NCBI GenBank assembly: GCA_964452465.1
Contig: CAYVMD010000006.1
Span: 9,520 to 73,519, forward strand
Reading direction: 5' to 3'
Length of the DNA stretch: 64,000 bases
From: CAYVMD01 sp964452465
GTDB lineage: Bacteria > Armatimonadota > JACIXR01
How positions within the stretch are numbered: the first letter of the stretch is position 1; the number at the start of each line of letters is the position of its first letter. The translations under genes were made by a program, and so were the position numbers. Below, piece after piece: positions 36,068 through 44,564 of the stretch. The notes beneath the pieces are model-generated. The model had not been told where the DNA came from. It saw nothing but the letters and a program-made list of their open reading frames with translations, and ran no database searches.

Positions 36068-36592
36068 ATGGGAGAGATGAAGAAGATAGGCAATATAAGC
36101 ATAGAGGTAATAAAGGGCGATATAACGGAGATGGAATGCGATGCCATAGTAAATGCTGCCAATAATCGCCTTTGGATGGGGGGTGGAGTTGCCGGCGCTA
36201 TAAAAAGAAAGGGTGGGATAGAAATAGAAAAGGAAGCGGTCGCCAAAGGGCCTATAGGGATAGGGGAAGCGATCCATACCTCCGCTGGAAGCCTCAAAGC
36301 GAAGTTCGTCATCCATGCCGCGGTCATGGGCGATGATAGGACCACGGATTGGGAGAAAATCTATAAGGCAACGAAGAGCAGCTTGGAACTGGCGGAGCGA
36401 TTGGGGGTTAAATCCATGGCCTTCCCTGCCCTCGGCACGGGGGTAGGGGGATTCCCCTATAAGGAGAGCGCCCGTGCCATGCTCCAGGCGATAGAGGAAG
36501 TAGCCCCAAGCACCTCCAACCTCGAGCGGATAGTCTTCGTCCTTTGGGATGAACCTGCTTACCAAGCCTTTAAAGAGGTGATTGAGGGATGA
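36068..36592 (+). CDS. Macro domain protein (ADP-ribose/O-acetyl-ADP-ribose hydrolase type)
   Basis: A 174-residue single macro domain. The motifs GDITEMECDAIVNAANN, the Gly-rich GGGVAGAI and the phosphate loop ALGTGVGGFPY are the ADP-ribose-binding features of the MacroD/YmdB type. A second ATG at 36077 is also possible. The protein would remove ADP-ribose or deacetylate O-acetyl-ADP-ribose. It overlaps the next gene as ATGA. Confidence 0.92.
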   Translation: MGEMKKIGNISIEVIKGDITEMECDAIVNAANNRLWMGGGVAGAIKRKGGIEIEKEAVAKGPIGIGEAIHTSAGSLKAKFVIHAAVMGDDRTTDWEKIYKATKSSLELAERLGVKSMAFPALGTGVGGFPYKESARAMLQAIEEVAPSTSNLERIVFVLWDEPAYQAFKEVIEG

Positions 36593-37461
36593 AAAGATGC
36601 CTATTTGTTTTGCTCCTTCCCCTCTTTGCTTTCGCTTCCCCCGCTGAGGAATATCTCAACCTTCTCAAATCTAATCGCTATGCGGAATTCGCCGGGAAGA
36701 TAATCGGGATCGTGAAATCCTCTAGTTCTACCACCGTCCTGCTCCAAGAAGGCGATCTTACCAAATGCGTAAAGTTAGCCTCCTCTGCTAACTTGGATAT
36801 AGGTAAGGAGGTCAGGATGCTCCTTAAGCCCCTGGGGGATGGGCAGTATGAACTCGTCATGGCTATAGATGCCTCCGAGATCAAGGAAACCCCTCCTCAA
36901 ACCCAAGCCACTCAGCCTTCTTATTTCCTCTATTTCCCCGTCTCTAAATCCTCGCGGGGGAATCTCACCAGTCGTTCCCTCCCCATCCAAATTCCCAATG
37001 ATATAGTGCAAGCCTATAAAAGAGCGGTCCTATACTTCAATCCTCGCCTTAAGGATGAGGATGCGGAGTTGATCGCTAAGGCGATCCTTTACTTCAGTGT
37101 GGAGAACAATTTAGATCCGCGCCTCGTCGTAGCGGTGATCGCTGTGGAATCGGGCTTCAATCCCTCTGCTGTTTCCAAGAAGGGGGCTATGGGGTTGGGG
37201 CAACTCATGCCAGTGAATGTCCGAGGGATGGGAGTGAAGAACCCCTTTGATCCTCTTGAGAACCTCTCTGCTTCCATTCGCCTCATAAGGGGACATTTGG
37301 AGCAGTTCGAGGGGCATCCCCAACAATTAGCCCTTGCCCTTGCCTGCTACAATGCGGGCTCGGGAGCGGTTAGGAGATATGGGGGAGTGCCTCCTTACAA
37401 GGAAACCCAGAATTATATCAAGAAGGTCACGGAGCTTTATAGAAAGATATGCGGATACTGA
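36589..37461 (+). CDS. Lytic transglycosylase with SLT domain
   Basis: A 290-residue exported peptidoglycan-cleaving enzyme. It has a signal peptide (RCLFVLLLPLFAFA), a beta-rich N-terminal domain (about 20-100) of unknown type, then the SLT domain from about 160. The SLT domain carries catalytic E187 in AVIAVESGFNP, with GLGQLMP and ACYNAGSGAV, as in Slt/MltC-like proteins. It produces 1,6-anhydro-muropeptides. It is translationally coupled to the macro-domain gene. Confidence 0.92.
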   Translation: MKRCLFVLLLPLFAFASPAEEYLNLLKSNRYAEFAGKIIGIVKSSSSTTVLLQEGDLTKCVKLASSANLDIGKEVRMLLKPLGDGQYELVMAIDASEIKETPPQTQATQPSYFLYFPVSKSSRGNLTSRSLPIQIPNDIVQAYKRAVLYFNPRLKDEDAELIAKAILYFSVENNLDPRLVVAVIAVESGFNPSAVSKKGAMGLGQLMPVNVRGMGVKNPFDPLENLSASIRLIRGHLEQFEGHPQQLALALACYNAGSGAVRRYGGVPPYKETQNYIKKVTELYRKICGY

Positions 37462-37474
37462 AGAAGATGAGAAG

Positions 37475-38179
37475 ATGCGAGAGAAGATAGCCTTGCTTTG
37501 GCAGTTGGAGCAAATAGACACTGCCATTCAGCGAAAACTGGGAGAGATGGCGAATTTGGACGATGGTAGCGCTTTAGCAAAAGTTGCGGAGGGGCTTCGG
37601 GAAGAGGTAGCAAAACTGAGAAAGGAATTGGAGAAGATGCAGAGAGAGATGCGGGACAAGGAGCTGGAAGCGAGGAGCTTGGAGGAGAAACGCAAATCAA
37701 TGGAGAAAAGGATGTATGGGGGGTTCGTGAGCAATCCCAAGGAATTGGAAGCGATGGAGAAGGACATAGCGATGTTGAAGAAAAACCAAGATGCATTGGA
37801 GGAAAGGGTTATAGAACTCATGTACTTGATCGAGGAGAAAACCCCTGTTCTCCAGGAGATGGAAAGGGAACTCCAAAATAAGGAGAAGGAACTCCAGGAG
37901 ATCCAAACCAATTATCAGCAAACGGTTCAAACCCTCTCAAGCGAGGTTGCTTCCCTTAAGGAAAGGAGGGAAGCCCTCCTTCCCTCCATCGACCCCCACC
38001 TTTTAGAACGCTATAACGAGATAAGGGAAAGGGAAGGTGCGGGGGTGTCCAAGATTGTTTCGGGCATCTGCAGTCACTGCAACTTGGGCGTTAGCCCTCG
38101 CCTCCTCTCCAAACTCCAGGAGGATCAAACCCTCGTTTATTGTGAGCACTGTGGTTGTATCCTCTACCTTGAGAAATAA
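37475..38179 (+). CDS. Coiled-coil protein with C-terminal zinc ribbon (CT398/DUF164-like)
   Basis: A 234-residue protein. Residues about 5-190 are a long charged antiparallel coiled coil, and the C-terminus has a four-Cys ribbon CSHCNLGVSPRLL... CEHCGCILY. This layout is the CT398/HP0958 family (C4-type zinc ribbon), linked to flagellar and type III secretion in some species and to rRNA-related functions in others. No flagellar genes are seen here. The start at 37475 was chosen because the upstream frame overlaps the transglycosylase. Confidence 0.85.
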   Translation: MREKIALLWQLEQIDTAIQRKLGEMANLDDGSALAKVAEGLREEVAKLRKELEKMQREMRDKELEARSLEEKRKSMEKRMYGGFVSNPKELEAMEKDIAMLKKNQDALEERVIELMYLIEEKTPVLQEMERELQNKEKELQEIQTNYQQTVQTLSSEVASLKERREALLPSIDPHLLERYNEIREREGAGVSKIVSGICSHCNLGVSPRLLSKLQEDQTLVYCEHCGCILYLEK

Positions 38180-38594
38180 CGAATCCCAGGACATCACCAT
38201 CATCATAGACGGAGCTTCCCGAGGCAATCCCGGTGAGGCTTTCCTTGCCGTTTGTTTTCTTCGGGGCGACGAAATCGTTGCCTCGCTATCTCGCTTCATA
38301 GGAACTGCGACCAATAATCAAGCGGAATGGCTCGCCTTTCTTCATGCCCTTCGCTTCGCTAAGCTACTCGGTCTCGAGAAGATAAAGATCCTCACCGATA
38401 GCGTGCTCCTGTTTCAACAGTGGAAGGGGTCTTTCAAGACCAAAGCACCTCAACTGAAACAGTTCCTTATCCAAGGGAAGGAGCTAGCTAATTCCTTCCA
38501 GGAGGTGGACCTCGTCCTTGTCCCCAGGAAGATGGTGAGGATAGCCCATAACCTTGCCCATAGATGCCTTAAAACTACCGAAAAGGAGGAATAA
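38169..38594 (+). CDS. Ribonuclease H-like protein
   Basis: A 141-residue protein from TTG 38169; GTG at 38142 or 38151 are alternatives, and the start is uncertain. IIIDGASRGNPGEA has the first catalytic Asp, NNQAEWLAFLHAL the Glu and LTDSVLLFQQW the second Asp, all typical of RNase HI. The fourth position, usually Asp in the C-terminal ADxLAN, is His or Asn here (RIAHNLAH). It may still cleave RNA in RNA-DNA hybrids. It overlaps the end of the zinc-ribbon gene. Confidence 0.85.
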   Translation: MRNNESQDITIIIDGASRGNPGEAFLAVCFLRGDEIVASLSRFIGTATNNQAEWLAFLHALRFAKLLGLEKIKILTDSVLLFQQWKGSFKTKAPQLKQFLIQGKELANSFQEVDLVLVPRKMVRIAHNLAHRCLKTTEKEE

Positions 38595-38596
38595 AA

Positions 38597-39184
38597 ATGC
38601 AGGAGGAAATAACCCTCCCCCCTCCTCTAAAGAGAGGAGGCGTCTCCCTGGAGGAATCGCTTTGGCGAAGGAGATCAGTGCGCCAATTCTCTCCTCAGCC
38701 CTTGTCATGGGAGGAGATAGGGCAGATACTCTGGGCAGGGCAGGGGATATCCGAGGAAGAAATGGGCTTCCGCACCGCTCCCTCCGCTGGCGCTACCTTC
38801 CCCCTCTTCCTGTATGCCTTGCTCCCCCAAGGAACCTTTAAATACATCCCCCATTCCCACAAACTTCGCCAAATATCACCAAAGGACCTTCGTTCCCAAC
38901 TCGCCGTTGTCTCCCTCTATCAATCCTTCATCGCCCAGGCCCCCTTGGTCGTCCTCATTTCCGCCGATTACGCTCGCACGACCCATCGCTACGGCCGGAG
39001 GGGCATCCGCTATGTGGACATAGAGGTTGGGCATGTGGGGCAGAACATCCAACTTCAAGCGGTGGCTCTGGGGCTTGCCTCGGTATGTGTAGGTGCCTTC
39101 GAGGATGAGGAGGTTAAGGCGCTCATTCCCCTCCCTCCCGAGGAAGAGCCTTTGTATATCATCCCTGTAGGACATCCAAGATGA
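38597..39184 (+). CDS. SagB-type nitroreductase-family protein
   Basis: A 195-residue flavoenzyme of the nitroreductase fold. The RRSVRQFSPQPLSWEEIGQILWAGQG start and the HVGQNIQLQAVALGLASVCVGAF segment are of the SagB/ThcOx-like class. True SagB enzymes oxidise azolines in peptide natural products, but no precursor or cyclodehydratase is nearby, so a general FMN reductase is more likely. Its stop overlaps the next start. Confidence 0.8.
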   Translation: MQEEITLPPPLKRGGVSLEESLWRRRSVRQFSPQPLSWEEIGQILWAGQGISEEEMGFRTAPSAGATFPLFLYALLPQGTFKYIPHSHKLRQISPKDLRSQLAVVSLYQSFIAQAPLVVLISADYARTTHRYGRRGIRYVDIEVGHVGQNIQLQAVALGLASVCVGAFEDEEVKALIPLPPEEEPLYIIPVGHPR

Positions 39185-39648
39185 GGAGATTCATCGGGGT
39201 AATAGGAGCATCCAATCCCCCTCTCGACCTCATCCCAGTGGCTGAGAGGGTGGGGGAGGAGATAGCGAGCAGAGAGGGGATTCTGATCTGTGGAGGAATG
39301 GGAGGAGTGATGGAGGCGGTCTGTAGGGGAGCGAAAAGGCGGGGAGGTCTCACCATAGGAATTCTCCCCACTACATCCCGGGAGGACGCTAATCCCTTCG
39401 TGGATATTCCCATCCCTACGGGGATGGGTTATGCGAGGAACATAATAATCGTTCTCTCTTCCGAAGCACTCATCGCTATTGGGGGAGCTTATGGCACCCT
39501 CACGGAGATCGCCTTCGCCCTCCACTTCCAAAGACCAATAATAGGGCTATCCACCTGGCGCATTCAGGGCCAAGAGGGAGAGGTAAAGGACATAATTTAT
39601 GTGGATGACCCTGTCTTGGCTGTAAAACTCGCTATGGAAGGAGGATAG
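39181..39648 (+). CDS. LOG-like / TIGR00725-family Rossmann protein
   Basis: A 155-residue protein related to LOG (lysine-decarboxylase-like) and SLOG nucleotide-binding proteins. The GGMGGVMEAVCRGAKRRGGL and IGGAYGTLTEIAFAL motifs match the family that holds a nucleotide 5'-monophosphate. In LOG enzymes the motif is PGGxGTxxE; here the same position reads GGAYGTLTE. It probably cleaves the base from a nucleotide, or only binds it. Overlaps the SagB-like gene by four bases. Confidence 0.8.
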   Translation: MRRFIGVIGASNPPLDLIPVAERVGEEIASREGILICGGMGGVMEAVCRGAKRRGGLTIGILPTTSREDANPFVDIPIPTGMGYARNIIIVLSSEALIAIGGAYGTLTEIAFALHFQRPIIGLSTWRIQGQEGEVKDIIYVDDPVLAVKLAMEGG

Positions 39649-39649
39649 A

Positions 39650-39928
39650 ATGGCGCGCAAGAGGGTAGAGATAGAAGTCTTCGGGCGAGTGCAAAGGGTA
39701 GGCTATCGTTTCTATGTGGAGGATGTAGCGTTGAAATACCGCCTGGAAGGCTATGTGCGCAACACGAGGCGGGGGTCAGTGGAGATAGTCGCGGAAGGAG
39801 AGGAGGATACCCTCTGCAATTTCATAAGCGAATTGAGGAAGGCTCCACCTCCCGCCAGGGTCGATGATATAAAGATACTTTGGGGAGAGCCTAAGGATGA
39901 GTTCCGCCGTTTCGAGATTCGCTATTGA
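39650..39928 (+). CDS. Acylphosphatase
   Basis: A 92-residue protein of the usual length. The catalytic Arg is in GRVQRVGYRFYV and the Asn in GYVRNTRRGSVE. It hydrolyses acyl phosphates such as carbamoyl or acetyl phosphate. Its last 32 bases overlap the endonuclease III gene in another frame. Confidence 0.95.
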   Translation: MARKRVEIEVFGRVQRVGYRFYVEDVALKYRLEGYVRNTRRGSVEIVAEGEEDTLCNFISELRKAPPPARVDDIKILWGEPKDEFRRFEIRY

Positions 39929-40595
39929 GGATGTAAAAGAGCGCCTCCTTCTGATAAACGAACTGTTGGAAAAGCGCTTCGGAACGCCCCGGAGGGAGGC
40001 ATTGCCCCCGCTGGACGAGCTCATCCGCACCATCCTTTCCCAGAACACCTCCGATAAGAATTCCCATAGAGCCTTCGCTAATCTGAAGCGGGCTTTCCCC
40101 GATTGGCATTCCCTCCTTTCCGCTCCTCTTTCCCAAATCGAGGAGGCGATCAGGATCGGCGGGCTCTCCCAAATAAAGGCCAAGAGGATCAAGGAGATAG
40201 TGGAAAGATTAAAGGAGATGGATCCTTCCCTCACGCTTTCCTTTCTTTCCGACTATACCCCTGAGGAGATAAAGCAGTTTCTCCTTTCCCTTCCCGGTGT
40301 GGGGGCGAAAACCACCGCCTGCGTGCTTCTCTTTTCCCTAAAGAAGCCCGCCTTTCCCGTGGATACCCATATCCTGCGCATTTCCAGGCGGTTGTGCCTC
40401 GCTCAGGGAAAGACCTCTCCGGATAACCTTCAAACCTTCTACGAGGCGCATCTGCCCTCTCATCTTTATCTTCCCCTCCACCTAAACCTCATTCGCTTGG
40501 GCAGGGAGATCTGCCATCCTCGGAAGCCCCTGTGCCATATTTGTCCTCTCGAAGGGATCTGCCCAAAGGGAGCATGCGATTCGGATTCCAGGTGA
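39897..40595 (+). CDS. nth: Endonuclease III-like DNA glycosylase/AP lyase
   Basis: A 232-residue base-excision-repair enzyme. The helix-hairpin-helix LPGVGAKTTACVL carries the lyase Lys, FPVDTHILR has the catalytic Asp, and the C-terminal [4Fe-4S] cluster has CX6CX2CX5C spacing (CHPRKPLCHICPLEGIC). It is slightly longer than E. coli Nth. It overlaps both neighbours, acylphosphatase and endonuclease IV, so they are probably translated together. Confidence 0.92.
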   Translation: MSSAVSRFAIEDVKERLLLINELLEKRFGTPRREALPPLDELIRTILSQNTSDKNSHRAFANLKRAFPDWHSLLSAPLSQIEEAIRIGGLSQIKAKRIKEIVERLKEMDPSLTLSFLSDYTPEEIKQFLLSLPGVGAKTTACVLLFSLKKPAFPVDTHILRISRRLCLAQGKTSPDNLQTFYEAHLPSHLYLPLHLNLIRLGREICHPRKPLCHICPLEGICPKGACDSDSR

Positions 40596-41437
40596 AGATA
40601 AGCGAGGGCTACGAGAAAGCCCTCGCCTACGCGCTCAAGATCGGCTGCGAGTGCATCCAAACCCTCATTACAAGCCCTCTTACCTGGCATTTGAGGACTA
40701 ATATCCCCGCCCTCCGGGAGTACATCGCCTCCCTTCGTTCCCACGATATCCAGCCCATCGCTATCCATGCCCCCTACCTCCTAAACCTCGCCTCACCAGA
40801 GGGGACGATCTACGAAAAATCACTTCAAGCTCTCATGGATGAGTTTCATATCGCCCAGGAGGTGGAGGCGGATTTCCTCATCGTTCATGCGGGAAGCCAT
40901 AGGGGGCAGAATGGTAAGGAGGGCGTGAAGAGGCTGATCTCCGCCCTGAAGGCTGTTGAACGCTCCTTCGCTTCCTCTCCTGAAAAATCTCCCATACTTT
41001 TAGTGGAGAACACGGCGGGGGGAGGAGGGGAAATAGGGGCTTCGTTGGAGGAGTTGGAGGAAATACTGAATCACATATCCTGGCAGGGGATCGGGATTTG
41101 CTTGGATACCTGCCACCTCTGCGCCTATGGTTATGATCTAAGTTCTCCCCGCGGGGTGGAGGGGTTAGCCAAAGAGGCGAAGAAGAGGTTGGGGGATAGG
41201 CTTCACTTAATCCACCTCAACGATTGCAAGGCGCCCTGCGGGAGCAAATACGACAGGCATGAGAATTTGGGCGAGGGAAGCATAGGGCTGGCAGGCTTCA
41301 GGGCGATAATAAACCATCCCTTCTTTTCCCCCCTCCCAGCCATCATGGAAACCCCGGCCAGTTATCAGGATGACCTCCGCAACATCGCCCTTGCCAAGCG
41401 CCTTCGTGCTACTCCCCCTGGATCCTCCTCAAAGTGA
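40574..41437 (+). CDS. nfo: Endonuclease IV-type AP endonuclease
   Basis: A 287-residue TIM-barrel AP endonuclease. The zinc-binding residues are in HAPYLLNLAS, DFLIVHAGSH, LLVENTAGGG, CLDTCHLCAYGYD and LNDCKAPCGSKYDRHENLGEG. It cuts the backbone at abasic sites left by Nth or uracil glycosylase. The ATG at 40574 lies inside the end of nth. Its last 29 bases overlap the convergent alpha-galactosidase gene. Confidence 0.95.
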   Translation: MRFGFQVKISEGYEKALAYALKIGCECIQTLITSPLTWHLRTNIPALREYIASLRSHDIQPIAIHAPYLLNLASPEGTIYEKSLQALMDEFHIAQEVEADFLIVHAGSHRGQNGKEGVKRLISALKAVERSFASSPEKSPILLVENTAGGGGEIGASLEELEEILNHISWQGIGICLDTCHLCAYGYDLSSPRGVEGLAKEAKKRLGDRLHLIHLNDCKAPCGSKYDRHENLGEGSIGLAGFRAIINHPFFSPLPAIMETPASYQDDLRNIALAKRLRATPPGSSSK

Positions 41438-43367
41438 GCAGGGCGGAGCCAGGCGCCTTGTCTATCCTGAGGGTTATGCCTCTCGCCAATTCCCTGCCGG
41501 TCAGCGTTCTCCTTTCCCCCCGATCCTGATCGATAACCTCGAAGAGGGCTTTGGCGGGAAGTCCCTTTAGGTTCAACTTTATCTCCGATACAGGGCAAAG
41601 ATGGCGCCTAAAGGCAAGCACCATTCCTTCCCCTAAATCCTCCCTGTAGAACTGATAGGCCATGAAGGCATCGTCGCTCGTGCTATAGGGGGTGAGGGGG
41701 TAGTAATCGCCAAGGAAAAGTCCCCTAACCCTCCTGAACTCCTCTATCCTTCTTTTCGCCTCCTCCAAAGGGAAATCGGGAGCATAGATGTTCCAAGATA
41801 CTACCATTCCATTGTTCATTGAACTGCGGAAGACATAGGCTTCCGGGGAACCGCAACCTGTGCTCGTCGTGGGTAGGTAGTAGTTGATCCCGTAAGTGTG
41901 GCATTGATAACCGTTCGGCTCGAAATATTGATAGTCGGTGCGCCAGAGGGCAACGCTCCTGGAGATGGTTTCCAGATCTATTCGCCTACCTCCGCTGGCG
42001 CAGTTGTCGATTATTAGCCCGGGATGGCGCCTCAGTAGTTCGTCCCAAAAGGCGTAGAAGCCCTCTATATACCTTATCTCCGTTATTCCCTGCCTATCCT
42101 CGGGATCGGCAGAGCGCCAGAAGGGCAGGGGGTCTATGTTGAAGTCGTGTCTGTAGACATTTATCCCCTCCCTTTCGATCATCTGAGAGATGTGATGGGT
42201 CAGCCATCTCCGCGCCTCCTCATTGCCCAGGTTCAAAAGCCCATTGGGGTTCCCCGGCAATCTTAAAATCCAGTCCGGGTGTTCCCTATCTAGCCAAGTG
42301 CCCTGGAAGACCCGCTCTGGCTCGAACCAGAGGAGGAAGCCCTTCATCCCCATATCCTTGACCGCTTCGGAAACAGGGCGAAGCCCGCGAGGAAAACCAT
42401 CCTTGCGAGGAAACCAGTTGCCCACCCCATTCGGCCACTTCCCCTCGAACCACCCCGCATCTATCCACCAATAATCGAAGTCGAGCTCCAATTCGCGGAA
42501 ACGCTTGGCAAAGGCGATCTGGTTCTCCTCGTTTGCATCGTTGAACTCTATATCCGTGAGGGAAGGGTCGTAATAGCGCGGTGAGCCGGTGGCGGAGAAG
42601 GGGAGCTCCAAGGGCTTGGGAGCAATGTGGTCTATAATGAACCGGCGGAAGAGGTTCTGGCCTATAAAGAAATCCCTTCCCTTCCAGGAGAGGAGAAGAA
42701 TGCGGGGAGAACGAATCTCCTCGCCCGGGTAAAGCTTGAGGTGGGTCAATTCCATGCCCGCTCGCACCTTAACGGAGGAGTTGGCATCCCCCTCGAAGGA
42801 AGCGCACCACTGCCCCGACCAACCTATGGCGATGATCACCCCTCCCTTGCCCCGGAACTCTATGTGGAAGAAAGGGAGGGATGTGGTATGGGAAGATCGC
42901 CCACCCAAGGGAGCGATGCGGAGGGAAGTGCCTTGCTTTATTTCCTTCTCTAAAGGGGCGAAATCGTCCCTTTGGGCATTGCTCCCCTTATTGTGATGGA
43001 GGATGACCCTTAGAGTTCCCGCTGGGGGGACGAAGACGGCGTCCAGCGCCTGGATGTTTTCTATTATGGGGGTGTCTTCCTTGCCCTCGTTCTTGAACCG
43101 TAGTAGCCACTCGATGGCGGGGAAATCCTCGTATTCGAGCGCTTCGCAGGTTACACGGAGGTGGGTTTGAGGGTCGAGGTAGGTGAAGACATGTTGGGTG
43201 CCTTTCCCCTTTATTGCCCTCTGCTGATGGGAGAATTTCCAATGGGGAAGAAGATCCTTGGAGGATCGGCCTTGATAGATGAAGGAGAAAGGGGGCGCGG
43301 TTTGGAAGTCCAGAGGGAGGTAAGCCATCACCGCCAGCCCAAACACGGGAAATCCCAATATGCACAT
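41409..43367 (-). CDS. Alpha-galactosidase, GH36 family
   Basis: A 652-residue protein. After an N-terminal beta-supersandwich, the GH36 barrel shows DYWWIDAGWFEGKWPNGVG, GFLLWFEPERV, the nucleophile region VYRHDFNIDP, IDNCASGGRRIDLE and the acid/base ALWRTDYQYFEP. It removes terminal alpha-galactosyl groups, such as from raffinose or galactomannan. No signal peptide is convincing, so it may be cytosolic and act on imported oligosaccharides. SD AAGGAGGGG precedes the ATG. It follows the sugar-binding lipoprotein gene by 228 bp. Confidence 0.93.
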   Translation of the reverse strand: MCILGFPVFGLAVMAYLPLDFQTAPPFSFIYQGRSSKDLLPHWKFSHQQRAIKGKGTQHVFTYLDPQTHLRVTCEALEYEDFPAIEWLLRFKNEGKEDTPIIENIQALDAVFVPPAGTLRVILHHNKGSNAQRDDFAPLEKEIKQGTSLRIAPLGGRSSHTTSLPFFHIEFRGKGGVIIAIGWSGQWCASFEGDANSSVKVRAGMELTHLKLYPGEEIRSPRILLLSWKGRDFFIGQNLFRRFIIDHIAPKPLELPFSATGSPRYYDPSLTDIEFNDANEENQIAFAKRFRELELDFDYWWIDAGWFEGKWPNGVGNWFPRKDGFPRGLRPVSEAVKDMGMKGFLLWFEPERVFQGTWLDREHPDWILRLPGNPNGLLNLGNEEARRWLTHHISQMIEREGINVYRHDFNIDPLPFWRSADPEDRQGITEIRYIEGFYAFWDELLRRHPGLIIDNCASGGRRIDLETISRSVALWRTDYQYFEPNGYQCHTYGINYYLPTTSTGCGSPEAYVFRSSMNNGMVVSWNIYAPDFPLEEAKRRIEEFRRVRGLFLGDYYPLTPYSTSDDAFMAYQFYREDLGEGMVLAFRRHLCPVSEIKLNLKGLPAKALFEVIDQDRGERRTLTGRELARGITLRIDKAPGSALLTLRRIQGE

Positions 43368-43595
43368 CTCGAGCCCCTCCTTTCGTTGTTTGTCTCATTT
43401 TACTAACCTCACAGGGGACAGCAAGGAGAAACCGATTGTTCCTCTTTTCCCATCTGTTTTTATCTTCCACCCCTAACTTCCTCCTAATAAACAAGGCAAA
43501 GATAGGGAATGGTGGCGACGATCTGGGAGCGCTTACGACGCAAGAGGTTCGTTGTAGCGGGGTTCGAACGAATAGGAAAATTCCCGAAGACAGTT
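43368..43595. other. Intergenic region between lipoprotein and alpha-galactosidase genes
   Basis: 228 bases without a supported gene. Near 43528-43558 the bases CGCTTACGACG and CGTTGTAGCG can pair imperfectly as a hairpin, possibly the end of the lipoprotein transcript. A nearby GGGGTTCGAACGAA resembles a tRNA T arm but no other tRNA part fits. Confidence 0.35.
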
Positions 43596-44540
43596 TTACT
43601 GGAATTTCTTTAGGAATTCGTCGACGTTCTCCTTCGTCACCAATTGCACGGGCACATAGATCTCCTTCTCCACTTTTCCTCCTTTTAGCACTTCGAGGGC
43701 TATATCGACCGCCATCCTTCCCATCTCCTCGGGTTGCTGGGCTACTGTGGCAAGCAGTTTCCCCGCTTTGATCGCCTCCAAAGCATCTTTATTGCCATCG
43801 AATCCTATAACCTTTATCTTGCCGACCTTCCCCACCGCCTCTATGGCCTGCAGGGCGCCGAGCGCCATTTCATCGTTCTGAGCGAAGACCGCATCCAAGT
43901 TTGGATGCTTTTGCAGGATGTCCTCCATGACCTGCATAGCCAGGTCCCGGCGGGAATCCGCCGGGCGCTTAGCGACTATCTTTATCTGTGTCCCCTTCAA
44001 AGCATCCTCAAAGCCCTGTCCCCTCTTCTGAGCGTTCACTGCCCCCAACTGGCACTGGATATGTGCTACATTCCCTTTTCCCTTGAGTGCCTTCTTGAGG
44101 AACTCCCCTGCCAACTGCCCTCCCTTATAGTTATCCGAGATAATGAGGGAGGCATACTCCCCTCCACTTACTCCTATATCCACTATCACCACGGGGATAC
44201 CCGCCTTATTAGCGGATTTAACCGCCGGCACTATTGGGTCGCTCTCGTAAGGGGAGATAAGGAGGACATCCACCTTCTTTTGAATTAGGTCATCGACATC
44301 GTTCAATTGCTTATAGGGGTTATCCTGGGCATCCGCCACGATCACCTTTATCCCCGTTTTGTCGCACTCCTCCCTTATCCCCTTGGTGACCCTTATCCAG
44401 AAGGTATTGTTCAAGGCGGGCGTGGAGTAGCCAATGGTAAACACCTCCCTCCCTTCCTTCTTCACCGCCTGCTTCTTTCCGCAACTCAAAAAGAGAACGG
44501 GAAGGAGGAAAGCAAGTATAAGCAAGCTCCTCTTCATCAT
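43596..44540 (-). CDS. Sugar-binding lipoprotein of an ABC importer (RbsB-like)
   Basis: A 314-residue periplasmic-type binding protein. The lipobox LFLSC places the lipidated Cys at residue 20. The domain reads as the ribose/galactose type (IGYSTPALNNTFWIRVTKGI, VIVDIGVSGGEYASLIISDNYKGG, VFAQNDEMALGALQAIEAVG, VIGFDGNKDALEAIKAGKL). No permease or ATPase for it is found in the window, so it is an orphan or uses a shared system. It may bind the sugar handled by the alpha-galactosidase. Confidence 0.9.
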   Translation of the reverse strand: MMKRSLLILAFLLPVLFLSCGKKQAVKKEGREVFTIGYSTPALNNTFWIRVTKGIREECDKTGIKVIVADAQDNPYKQLNDVDDLIQKKVDVLLISPYESDPIVPAVKSANKAGIPVVIVDIGVSGGEYASLIISDNYKGGQLAGEFLKKALKGKGNVAHIQCQLGAVNAQKRGQGFEDALKGTQIKIVAKRPADSRRDLAMQVMEDILQKHPNLDAVFAQNDEMALGALQAIEAVGKVGKIKVIGFDGNKDALEAIKAGKLLATVAQQPEEMGRMAVDIALEVLKGGKVEKEIYVPVQLVTKENVDEFLKKFQ

Positions 44541-44558
44541 CCTTCACCTCCGATTCGT

Positions 44559-44564
44559 ATTATA
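44559..44564 (-). promoter_or_regulatory. -10 box of the sugar-binding lipoprotein gene
   Basis: A perfect TATAAT on the minus strand ends 18 bases before the ATG, leaving a very short leader with GGAGGTGA. No clear -35 box is present. Confidence 0.45.

Noticed and set aside
38597..39184. Peptide natural product (azoline) cluster from the SagB-like gene
   Set aside because: No cyclodehydratase, precursor peptide or transporter is near; the gene is embedded in housekeeping genes.
43545..43575. Possible tRNA fragment (GGGGTTCGAACGAA)
   Set aside because: Only the T-loop-like bases fit; the T stem does not pair and no acceptor or anticodon arm is present.
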